Assembly: GCA_902783935.1 (NCBI GenBank)
Contig: CACZTA010000032.1
Coordinates: 1-5,112, forward strand
DNA length: 5,112 bases
Reading direction: 5' to 3'
Source: an uncultured Lachnospiraceae bacterium
GTDB lineage: Bacteria > Bacillota > Clostridia > Lachnospirales > Lachnospiraceae
Under the pieces are notes generated by a model that was given only the letters and a program-made list of their open reading frames with translations, had not been told where the DNA came from and did no database searches. The translations under genes and the position numbers were made by a program. Shown one piece after another: positions 1 through 5,112 of this stretch (positions within the stretch are counted from its first letter, which is position 1; every line of letters starts with the position of its first letter).

Positions 1-138
1 GATGTGACGCTGGAAGAGAGCTTTTCCATCTATCAGGAAGGAATGGAAATACTGAAGCAGGTCAGCACGGCGATTGATACATACGAGAAAAAAATCCGGG
101 TAATCATGGAGAACGGTGAAACGGAAGAATTTCAATGA
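1..138 (+). CDS. xseB: Exodeoxyribonuclease VII small subunit, C-terminal part (5' end outside window)
   Basis: Reading from base 1 gives 45 residues and a TGA stop at 136-138. The segment contains LEESFSIYQEGMEILKQ and ends in a charged tail (ENGETEEFQ), the pattern of the XseB helical hairpin. Family members are usually about 60-85 residues, so roughly the last half to two thirds is present. XseB binds the large subunit XseA to form cytoplasmic exonuclease VII, which degrades single-stranded DNA from both ends into oligonucleotides. Its stop overlaps the next start codon in an ATGA (135-138), which implies translational coupling to tlyA. xseA would be expected just upstream, outside the window. 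The identification rests on a short but characteristic sequence and on the classic neighbourhood. Confidence 0.88.
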   Translation, partial: DVTLEESFSIYQEGMEILKQVSTAIDTYEKKIRVIMENGETEEFQ

Positions 139-941
139 AAAAGCGGCTTGATATACTGATGACGGAGCAGAATCTGGCTGAGTCCAGGGAAAAGGCCAAA
201 GCACTGGTCATGTCCGGCATCGTCTATGTTAATGACAGAAAGTGCGATAAGGCGGGAACCTCTTTTGAAGAAGATGTCCGGATTGAAGTGAGAGGACAGA
301 AACTCCGCTATGTAAGCAGGGGAGGGCTGAAGCTTGAAAAGGCGCTCGCAGTATTCCCTGTCAACGTGGAGGGAAAGGTGTGCCTTGATATCGGGTGCTC
401 TACAGGCGGTTTCACCGACTGCATGCTCCAGAACGGGGCTGTCCGGGTCTATGCTGTGGATGTCGGATACGGACAGCTCGCATGGAAACTCCGCTGTGAT
501 GAGCGGGTCATCTCGATGGAGAAGACAAATATCCGGTATGTGAAACCTGAAGATCTGCCGGAGCAGGCGGATTTTGCAAGTATTGACGTAAGCTTTATTT
601 CACTGTCAAAAGTACTCGGCCCTGTATGCGGCCTTCTGAAAGATGAGGGGGAGATCGTCTGCCTGATCAAACCCCAGTTTGAAGCAGGGAGGGAGAAGGT
701 CGGCAAACACGGCGTCGTGAGAGATCCTGAAGTCCACAAAGAAGTGATCCGGAATGTGACCGGATATGCGTCACGGGAAAACCTGACACCAGTAATGCTG
801 GATTATTCGCCGGTCAAAGGGCCGGAAGGGAATATTGAATATCTGTGCTTTCTGAGGAGAGACACCGCTTTCCCGCCGATTGAAGAAGCAGATATAGCAG
901 ATACTGTTTTTCGTGCCCACTCTGAACTGGACGTGCGTTAA
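135..941 (+). CDS. tlyA: TlyA family rRNA 2'-O-methyltransferase (S4 + FtsJ-like domains)
   Basis: The 268-residue protein has the usual TlyA length and two domains. Residues about 1-60 form an S4 RNA-binding domain (KRLDILMTEQ, SREKAKALVMSGIVYVN), followed by the linker motif YVSRGG (59-64). Residues about 65-245 are a Rossmann-fold SAM methyltransferase with the SAM loop DIGCSTGGFTDC (85-96), the acidic strand AVDVG (107-111), IDVSF (150-154), IKPQFEAG (178-185) and GNIEYL (232-237). K66, D151, K179 and E235 are the likely K-D-K-E catalytic set of 2'-O-methyltransferases. The family methylates ribose of cytidines in 16S and/or 23S rRNA; which sites apply here cannot be read from sequence. 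Some homologues are labelled hemolysin, a historical name. The ATG overlaps the xseB stop; GGAAG at 123-127 lies 7 bases upstream, and the S4 domain begins at once, supporting this start. Confidence 0.95.
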   Translation: MKKRLDILMTEQNLAESREKAKALVMSGIVYVNDRKCDKAGTSFEEDVRIEVRGQKLRYVSRGGLKLEKALAVFPVNVEGKVCLDIGCSTGGFTDCMLQNGAVRVYAVDVGYGQLAWKLRCDERVISMEKTNIRYVKPEDLPEQADFASIDVSFISLSKVLGPVCGLLKDEGEIVCLIKPQFEAGREKVGKHGVVRDPEVHKEVIRNVTGYASRENLTPVMLDYSPVKGPEGNIEYLCFLRRDTAFPPIEEADIADTVFRAHSELDVR

Positions 942-954
942 GGGACTGGACGGC

Positions 955-960
955 GGGAGG
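955..960 (+). promoter_or_regulatory. Shine-Dalgarno site for nadK
   Basis: GGGAGG ends 5 bases before the ATG at 966, inside the 24-base gap between tlyA and nadK. It is a strong match to the anti-SD sequence and fixes the nadK start. The gap holds no hairpin or promoter that I can see, so nadK is probably read from the upstream transcript. Confidence 0.85.
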
Positions 961-965
961 AAACT

Positions 966-1796
966 ATGGACTGTATCGGGATTATATGCAATTCAGACCT
1001 CAGGGAGAGCGCGGCCCTGGCTGACCGGATCAGAATGTACCTGCAGGAAAACAGGGTGAGCTGCTTCACAGCGAAAGACGGGGAACATCTTCCGGAAACC
1101 TGTGAATGTGCCCTGGTCCTCGGCGGCGACGGGACTCTCCTCCATGCGGCAAAAACGGTGCTGGAAAGGCAGCTGCCGCTCCTTGGAATCAACCTGGGCG
1201 GCCTCGGCTATCTGGCGGAAGTGGAAGTGGGCGGTGTCTGTGAAGCGCTTGACAGGCTTCTGGCCGGACAATATACCGTTGAAAAACGGATGATGCTGGA
1301 AGGCGAGGTCGTCAAAGGGGGGCAGGTGATTATGAGGGACACCGCTCTCAACGATATTTATATAAAAGGGACGGGTGCCCTCCGGTCGTATCGTTTCCGG
1401 AATTACGTCAACGGAGAATATCTCAGTACGCTGACAGCTGACGGGGTCATCCTTTCTACGGCGACGGGATCAACCGGTTATAATCTTTCCGTAGGGGGAC
1501 CGATTGTCTCGCCCGAAGCCAAGGCGGTCCTGATGACGCCGATTGCGCCGCATTCTCTGGTTGCTTCGAGGACGATTATTTTTTCCGGGTCTGACAGGAT
1601 CAGTGTCGCAATCGGAGAAGGCAGGACGGGGCCGGCAGAAGACATCGCTTTCGTCCGGTTTGACGGGTCACAGGGAGTGAGCCTTGATACGGGTGATCTC
1701 GTCAGGGTTTCAAAATCAGAACGGTGTACAAATCTGATAAAGATTAATCATATCAGTTTTCTCGAAGTGCTGAGAAAGAAAATGTCGGAGTCCTGA
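966..1796 (+). CDS. nadK: NAD kinase (ATP/polyphosphate-dependent NAD+ 2'-phosphotransferase)
   Basis: This 276-residue cytoplasmic enzyme phosphorylates NAD+ to NADP+, the only route to the NADP pool in most bacteria. Diagnostic motifs are in order: LVLGGDGTLL with GGDGT at 53-57 (D55 is the expected catalytic/metal-linked Asp); LGINLGGLGYLAEV just after it; ALND with N129-D130, the NE/D motif that contacts NAD; TADGVILSTATGSTGYNLSVGGP from T157 (D159 and the TGST turn at 167-170); and TPIAPHSL with H196. The length is normal and no key residue is missing. The start at 966 is supported by a strong Shine-Dalgarno site and by a first beta strand (CIGIICNS) beginning at residue 3. The stop TGA (1794-1796) abuts the argR ATG. 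The tlyA-nadK-argR-recN neighbourhood is classic for Clostridia. Confidence 0.97.
   Translation: MDCIGIICNSDLRESAALADRIRMYLQENRVSCFTAKDGEHLPETCECALVLGGDGTLLHAAKTVLERQLPLLGINLGGLGYLAEVEVGGVCEALDRLLAGQYTVEKRMMLEGEVVKGGQVIMRDTALNDIYIKGTGALRSYRFRNYVNGEYLSTLTADGVILSTATGSTGYNLSVGGPIVSPEAKAVLMTPIAPHSLVASRTIIFSGSDRISVAIGEGRTGPAEDIAFVRFDGSQGVSLDTGDLVRVSKSERCTNLIKINHISFLEVLRKKMSES
1787..1790 (+). promoter_or_regulatory. Shine-Dalgarno site for argR, inside the nadK 3' end
   Basis: GGAG lies 6 bases before the ATG at 1797 and 9 bases before a second in-frame ATG at 1800. Both spacings are usable, so sequence alone does not decide between the two adjacent start codons; the choice changes the protein by a single Met. 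Because the site is within nadK codons, argR initiation probably depends on ribosomes finishing nadK. Confidence 0.7.
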
Positions 1797-2252
1797 ATGA
1801 TGAAAAATGCCCGTCAGGAAGCAATCCTGAAATTAATCGAACAGTATGAAATTGAGACACAGGAAGAGCTTGCGTCGAGGCTCGGCAGCGCCGGGTTTAC
1901 AGCGACGCAGGCGACAGTTTCCAGAGATATCCGCGCACTGTCGCTTCATAAGGTGCAGGGCAGCGGGGGGCGTCTCCATTATGCCGTAAAAGAAGAAACG
2001 CAGGAAGCCCTGAGCGGCCGCTATAAACGGGCGCTGGTGGATGCGTTTGTATCGATGGATACCGCCATGAACCTGGTCGTCATCCATACCGTTTCCGGTA
2101 TGGCCATGGCGGCAGCGGCTGCCATTGACCATATGGGCTGGGAGGAAGTCCTCGGGTGTATTGCGGGGGACGATACGATCATAGCGGTGATCCGGTCGCC
2201 GGAACAGGCGGATATTATCAGGAAGAGAATTGATGCAATAACGGGAGGATGA
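1797..2252 (+). CDS. argR: Arginine repressor ArgR/AhrC
   Basis: The 151-residue protein has standard ArgR length and domain order. Residues about 1-70 form a winged helix-turn-helix; TQATVSRDIRALSL (37-50) is the recognition region, with S42, R43 and D44 as expected. Residues about 78-150 form the oligomerisation and arginine-binding domain, with NLVVIHT (92-98), a helix carrying D111, and GCIAGDDT (120-127), where D125-D126 are the pair that binds arginine. Known members are hexamers that, with L-arginine, repress arginine biosynthesis and activate or control catabolic genes. The position equivalent to E. coli ArgR Gln106 is Met104, described in the findings. The start abuts the nadK stop with no spacer, and recN follows 7 bases after the stop. 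No clear ARG box was seen in the window, so autoregulation here is not evident. Confidence 0.95.
   Translation: MMKNARQEAILKLIEQYEIETQEELASRLGSAGFTATQATVSRDIRALSLHKVQGSGGRLHYAVKEETQEALSGRYKRALVDAFVSMDTAMNLVVIHTVSGMAMAAAAAIDHMGWEEVLGCIAGDDTIIAVIRSPEQADIIRKRIDAITGG
2243..2248 (+). promoter_or_regulatory. Shine-Dalgarno site for recN, inside the argR 3' end
   Basis: GGGAGG lies 11 bases before the recN ATG at 2260 and overlaps the last codons of argR. The spacing is on the long side, but no better site is closer, and RecN homology begins at residue 1 (LRNLHIRNLALI), so the start at 2260 is kept. An ATG at 2249 that overlaps the argR stop is out of frame with recN. Confidence 0.7.
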
Positions 2253-2259
2253 AAGCGGT

Positions 2260-3945
2260 ATGCTGCGTAACCTTCACATACGTAATCTTGCACTCATCCG
2301 TGAAGTAGATGTGGATTTTAAGGAAGGCCTGAACATTCTGACCGGTGAGACCGGGTCCGGCAAGTCGATCCTGATCGACTCCATCGGCCTTGCCCTGGGC
2401 GGCCGGATTCAGAGGGACCTGACCGGCAGAGAAGGAGATTCCCTTGTGGAGCTCGTCTTTGAAGTGACGGACGAAACCGTTCTCCGGGCCCTCAGGGAGA
2501 TGGGGATTGAACCGGAAGACGGCTGCATACTGATCTCGAGACGAATCCACGACGGACGTTCCGTGATACGCGTCAACGGTGAGACAAGGACAGCTGCGGA
2601 AGTGAGAGAATGTGCCAGACTGCTTCTTGACATTCACGGACAGAGTGAACATCAGAAGCTTCTGCGTTCAGACAGGCAGCTGGCCCTGATCGACGAATAC
2701 GGCGGTGAAAAAACAGAAAGAGCCCGTGAAAAAACGGCCGCTGCATTCAGGGAGTGGTCAGCATTAAAAAAAGAACTGGAAAAAGACGAAATGAGCGGGG
2801 AAGAGAGGGCGCGCAGACTTTCCTTCCTTGAGTATGAGATTCGCGACATAGAGGATGCGGCTCTTTATGAAGGCGAGGATGAAGAGCTGGAACGCACTTA
2901 CAGAAAACTGTCAAATGCCAGAAAAATAGCAGAAGCGGTCGAAACCGTACATGCCGCGACGGGGTATGAGAGTTCGGAAAGTGCGGGAAATGAGATCGGC
3001 AGGGCGCTGAAAAAACTGGAGGGTGTGTCGGATTATGACGGGAGACTCGAAGAGCTCGCGGGACAGCTTTCCGGGATCGAAGACCTGCTGAATGATTTTA
3101 ACAGAGAGCTGGCTTCTTATGCTGAGGACCTGTCTTTTGAAGAAGCCTCTTTTGAAGAGACGGAAGAGCGGCTCAACCTCATTAACAAAATGAAAGCACG
3201 CTACGGCAGGACGATTCCGGACATTCTCTCTTCACTCGCTGATAAAAAGGCAGACCTGGCCGCACTTGAGAATTATGAAGAGCGGAGAAAAGAACTGAAA
3301 AAGAATTTTGAAAAGGCGGAGGCAGCACTTGAGAATGCATCCGCAGCGCTGACTGCAGTGAGAAAAGAGACGGCAGACCGGTTTGCCGGAGAAGCAGTCA
3401 GGGAATTCCAGGGGCTGAATTTTGCGAGAGCGGATTTTTCGGCAGTGATTTCGGAGACAGACGGGTTTACTTCAAACGGAAAAGATCACATTGAATTTAT
3501 GATTGCGACAAATCCGGGCGAAAAGCCGCGCCCGCTCCGGCAGGTTGTATCCGGGGGCGAGCTGTCGAGGCTGATGCTCGGAATCCGCACCATGTTTGCG
3601 GGAGCCGATGCGACGGAGACTGTCATTTTTGATGAAGTGGATACGGGTATCAGCGGGAGGACGGCCCAGAAAGCGGCAGAGAAACTGGCTGATCTGGCCG
3701 GAACGCATCAGGTGCTCTGCATAAGCCACCTTCCCCAGATTGCCGCGATGGCGGATACGCATTACGGCATTACGAAGGAACTCGGTGATGATGAGGCCAT
3801 CACCAGAATTGAAGCGCTGAGCGACGAAGCGTCTGTCGGAGAACTCGCAAGACTGATCGGCGGCGCGGAAATAACCGTCAATACGCTCGAATCTGCACGT
3901 GAAATGAAAGACATGTGTCGACAATATAAACAAAATAAACTATAA
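2260..3945 (+). CDS. recN: DNA repair protein RecN (SMC-like ATPase)
   Basis: This 561-residue protein is full length for RecN (usually about 550-580). The N-terminal ATPase half starts LRNLHIRNLALI and has Walker A GETGSGKS (29-36) and the RecN-typical segment HGQSEHQ (126-132). A long, charged, Glu/Lys/Ala-rich region from about 145 to 380 is the expected antiparallel coiled coil, shorter than in true SMC proteins. The C-terminal half carries the ABC signature SGGELSR (431-437), Walker B VIFDE (455-459), the D-loop DTGISG (461-466) and the switch His in CISHLPQIA (H490). All ATPase elements are intact. RecN acts on the nucleoid at double-strand breaks, helping to hold or bridge DNA ends for RecA-dependent repair. 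It follows argR by 7 bases in the same probable operon. The stop TAA (3943-3945) lies inside the -10 box of the putative glgA promoter. Confidence 0.97.
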   Translation: MLRNLHIRNLALIREVDVDFKEGLNILTGETGSGKSILIDSIGLALGGRIQRDLTGREGDSLVELVFEVTDETVLRALREMGIEPEDGCILISRRIHDGRSVIRVNGETRTAAEVRECARLLLDIHGQSEHQKLLRSDRQLALIDEYGGEKTERAREKTAAAFREWSALKKELEKDEMSGEERARRLSFLEYEIRDIEDAALYEGEDEELERTYRKLSNARKIAEAVETVHAATGYESSESAGNEIGRALKKLEGVSDYDGRLEELAGQLSGIEDLLNDFNRELASYAEDLSFEEASFEETEERLNLINKMKARYGRTIPDILSSLADKKADLAALENYEERRKELKKNFEKAEAALENASAALTAVRKETADRFAGEAVREFQGLNFARADFSAVISETDGFTSNGKDHIEFMIATNPGEKPRPLRQVVSGGELSRLMLGIRTMFAGADATETVIFDEVDTGISGRTAQKAAEKLADLAGTHQVLCISHLPQIAAMADTHYGITKELGDDEAITRIEALSDEASVGELARLIGGAEITVNTLESAREMKDMCRQYKQNKL

Positions 3946-3946
3946 T
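3918..3946 (+). promoter_or_regulatory. Putative sigma-A type promoter for glgA, overlapping the recN 3' end
   Basis: TCGACA (3918-3923, five of six matches to TTGACA) is separated by exactly 17 bases from TATAAT (3941-3946, perfect consensus). The spacer is almost pure A/T, unlike the surrounding recN coding sequence. There is no TG extension before the -10 box. Transcription would start near 3953, giving glgA a leader of about 113 bases. The recN stop codon is embedded in the -10 hexamer. This is a prediction from sequence, but hexamers, spacing and position before a functionally unrelated gene all agree. Confidence 0.75.
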
Positions 3947-3961
3947 GAATCCAGAGGGAAC

Positions 3962-4050
3962 TGTATCCGGAGTTTCGGATCATACCGGATGCGTACGGAC
4001 GGGTCTGTGCATATACCGGTGTGCGGACTGTACTCAGAAATGATTTACAG
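3962..4050 (+). promoter_or_regulatory. glgA leader with overlapping inverted repeats (possible RNA structure)
   Basis: The 120-base gap between recN and glgA holds several potential hairpins. ATCCG (3965-3969) pairs with CGGAT (3976-3980), loop 6. Alternatively 3962-3970 pairs with 3985-3993 over 9 bp, core ATCCGG/CCGGAT with two G-U pairs, and these two stems exclude each other. A further stem pairs 3993-3999 with 4004-4010 around the loop CGGG, with two G-U pairs. CTGTA (4028-4032) can pair with TACAG (4046-4050), touching the start of the Shine-Dalgarno site. ATACCGG occurs twice, at 3982-3988 and 4013-4019. None of the stems is followed by a U tract, so no intrinsic terminator is visible. 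I do not recognise a known riboswitch class; regulation is only a possibility. Confidence 0.35.
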
Positions 4051-4055
4051 GGAGG
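4049..4055 (+). promoter_or_regulatory. Shine-Dalgarno site for glgA
   Basis: AGGGAGG lies 10 bases before the ATG at 4066. It is a strong site with slightly long spacing, and it decides the glgA start, since GlgA homology (KNILFVASEVVPF) begins at residue 2. Its first two bases can be drawn into a weak hairpin with 4028-4032. Confidence 0.8.
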
Positions 4056-4065
4056 CGTCAGCGAT

Positions 4066-5112
4066 ATGAAAAATATTCTTTTTGTTGCATCAGAGGTTGT
4101 CCCATTTATAAAAACCGGCGGTCTGGCCGATGTCGCGGGGTCGCTTCCGAAAGCCCTGGACAAGCAGTATTTTGACTGCAGGGTTGTTCTTCCGTACTAT
4201 TCCTGCATGGCACAGAAATGGAAAGACATGCTCCAGTACAAGACGAATCTCTATATGGACTTTGACTGGAACAGCTGTTATGTAGGGATTTTTGAATGCG
4301 TCTATGAAGGCGTTCATTTCTACTTTATTGATAACCAGGATTATTTCACATGTGACAAACCGTACAACAGTATGCCCTGGGATATGGGCAAGTTCGCATT
4401 CTTCAGCAAAGCAGCCCTGTCTATTCTCCCGACGATTGATTTCCGTCCCGACATTATCCACTGCCATGACTGGCAGACAGGCCTGGTGCCCGTCTATCTG
4501 AACGCGTATTTCCAGGATAATGAGTTTTACCGCGGCATCAAGAGGGTTATGACGATTCATAATCTGAAGTTCCAGGGCGTCTGGGACGTGAAGACCATGA
4601 AGGACATCGTCGGCCTCCCGGATTATTACTTTACGCCGGATAAGATGGAATTCAATCACGACGGCAATCTGCTGAAAGGCGGTCTTGTATACGCGGATGC
4701 GATTACAACAGTTTCGAAGAGCTACGCGGAAGAAATCAAGATGCCGTATTACGGCGAAGGGCTTTACGGCCTGATGCGCGCAAGAGCGAATGATCTTCGC
4801 GGCATCGTAAACGGGATTGATTATGAGGCCTTTAATCCGGAGACCGATAAACATCTGTACAAGAATTATAACGCAGCCAATTTCCGCAAGGAAAAGGTTA
4901 AGAACAAAACAAAACTCCAGGAAGACCTCGGCCTGACGGTTGATCCGAAGGTGATGCTGATCGGCATTGTGTCCAGACTGACGGACCAGAAAGGATTCGA
5001 CCTGATTGCCTATGTGATGGATGAACTCTGCCAGGATGCGGTTCAGTTCGCCGTCCTCGGAACAGGCGATGAGCGCTATGAGAACATGTTCCGTCATTTC
5101 GCCTGGAAATAC
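4066..5112 (+). CDS. glgA: Glycogen synthase (ADP-glucose type, GT5), 3' end outside window
   Basis: The frame stays open from the ATG at 4066 to the window edge, giving 349 of the usual 475-480 or so residues. GlgA adds glucose from ADP-glucose to the growing alpha-1,4-glucan chain in the cytoplasm. Signature motifs are in order: SEVVPFIKTGGLADV with KTGGL at 16-20, the ADP-glucose-binding loop; DIIHCHDWQTGLVP with H134-D135-W136; TIHNLKFQG (163-171); KGGLVYADAITTVS from K204; GEGLYGLM (230-237); GIVNGIDYEAFNPETD (246-261); and GIVSRLTDQKGFDL (300-313), whose R304 and K309 match the sugar-nucleotide phosphate-binding pair of GT-B synthases. The complete N-terminal Rossmann domain and the first part of the C-terminal one are present. 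It has its own promoter and leader and is unlikely to depend on the recN operon. Other glg genes may follow, but they are outside the window. Confidence 0.97.
   Translation, partial: MKNILFVASEVVPFIKTGGLADVAGSLPKALDKQYFDCRVVLPYYSCMAQKWKDMLQYKTNLYMDFDWNSCYVGIFECVYEGVHFYFIDNQDYFTCDKPYNSMPWDMGKFAFFSKAALSILPTIDFRPDIIHCHDWQTGLVPVYLNAYFQDNEFYRGIKRVMTIHNLKFQGVWDVKTMKDIVGLPDYYFTPDKMEFNHDGNLLKGGLVYADAITTVSKSYAEEIKMPYYGEGLYGLMRARANDLRGIVNGIDYEAFNPETDKHLYKNYNAANFRKEKVKNKTKLQEDLGLTVDPKVMLIGIVSRLTDQKGFDLIAYVMDELCQDAVQFAVLGTGDERYENMFRHFAWKY

Noticed and set aside
1770..1830. ARG box for ArgR autoregulation near argR
   Set aside because: No palindrome resembling the ArgR operator was found before argR. The AT-rich stretches in the early codons (around 1830-1855) are not symmetric enough.
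2218..2652. Minus-strand open frames across the argR-recN junction and within recN
   Set aside because: They overlap strongly supported genes on the + strand, lack convincing start signals and show no family motifs.
2764..2790. Programmed frameshift at A-rich runs in recN
   Set aside because: The recN frame is continuous with all motifs in one frame, and no alternative product or downstream stimulatory structure is apparent.
3918..3946. Divergent promoter on the minus strand in the same AT-rich patch
   Set aside because: TATA-like hexamers occur on the reverse strand, but no matching -35 element sits at a proper distance, and no minus-strand gene lies downstream.
3946..4065. Intrinsic terminator after recN
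   Set aside because: Hairpins can be drawn, but none is followed by a run of T, so read-through from recN into glgA cannot be excluded and no terminator is annotated.
4090..5097. Long open frame of 335 codons on the minus strand opposite glgA
   Set aside because: It lies entirely antisense to a clear GlgA coding sequence with every family motif, and its translation shows no recognisable domain. It is best explained as a shadow of biased codon use in glgA.

Overview
The window is a tightly packed, single-strand (+) stretch of bacterial chromosome. It carries the end of one housekeeping gene cluster and the start of a separately promoted glycogen gene. Gene content and order (xseB - tlyA - nadK - argR - recN) are typical of Firmicutes, especially Clostridia. 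The GlgA and ArgR sequences look most like those of Lachnospiraceae or relatives. That placement comes from recalled family patterns, not from a search, and the base composition is moderate (about half GC by eye).

Layout: bases 1-138 encode the last 45 residues of the exodeoxyribonuclease VII small subunit (XseB). Its stop codon overlaps the tlyA start by four bases (ATGA). tlyA (135-941) encodes an S4-domain/FtsJ-type rRNA 2'-O-methyltransferase. A 24-base gap with a strong Shine-Dalgarno site leads to nadK (966-1796, NAD kinase). argR (1797-2252, arginine repressor) begins on the very next base, and recN (2260-3945, SMC-like DNA repair ATPase) follows after 7 bases. No promoter or intrinsic terminator was seen between these five genes, so they look like one co-transcribed, partly translationally coupled unit joining DNA processing and repair (XseB, RecN), ribosome modification (TlyA), NADP supply (NadK) and arginine control (ArgR).

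A near-consensus vegetative promoter (TCGACA - 17 bp - TATAAT, 3918-3946) lies in the AT-rich tail of recN, and its -10 box contains the recN stop codon. It probably drives glgA (4066 to beyond the window end, glycogen synthase, 349 residues visible) through a leader of about 113 bases that contains competing inverted repeats.

No unknown defence, mobile or RNA system was found. The points most worth a second look are the promoter fused to the recN stop codon, the repeat-rich glgA leader, the absence of ispA/dxs between xseB and tlyA and of spoIVB/spo0A after recN, and an ArgR effector site in which a usual glutamine is methionine.
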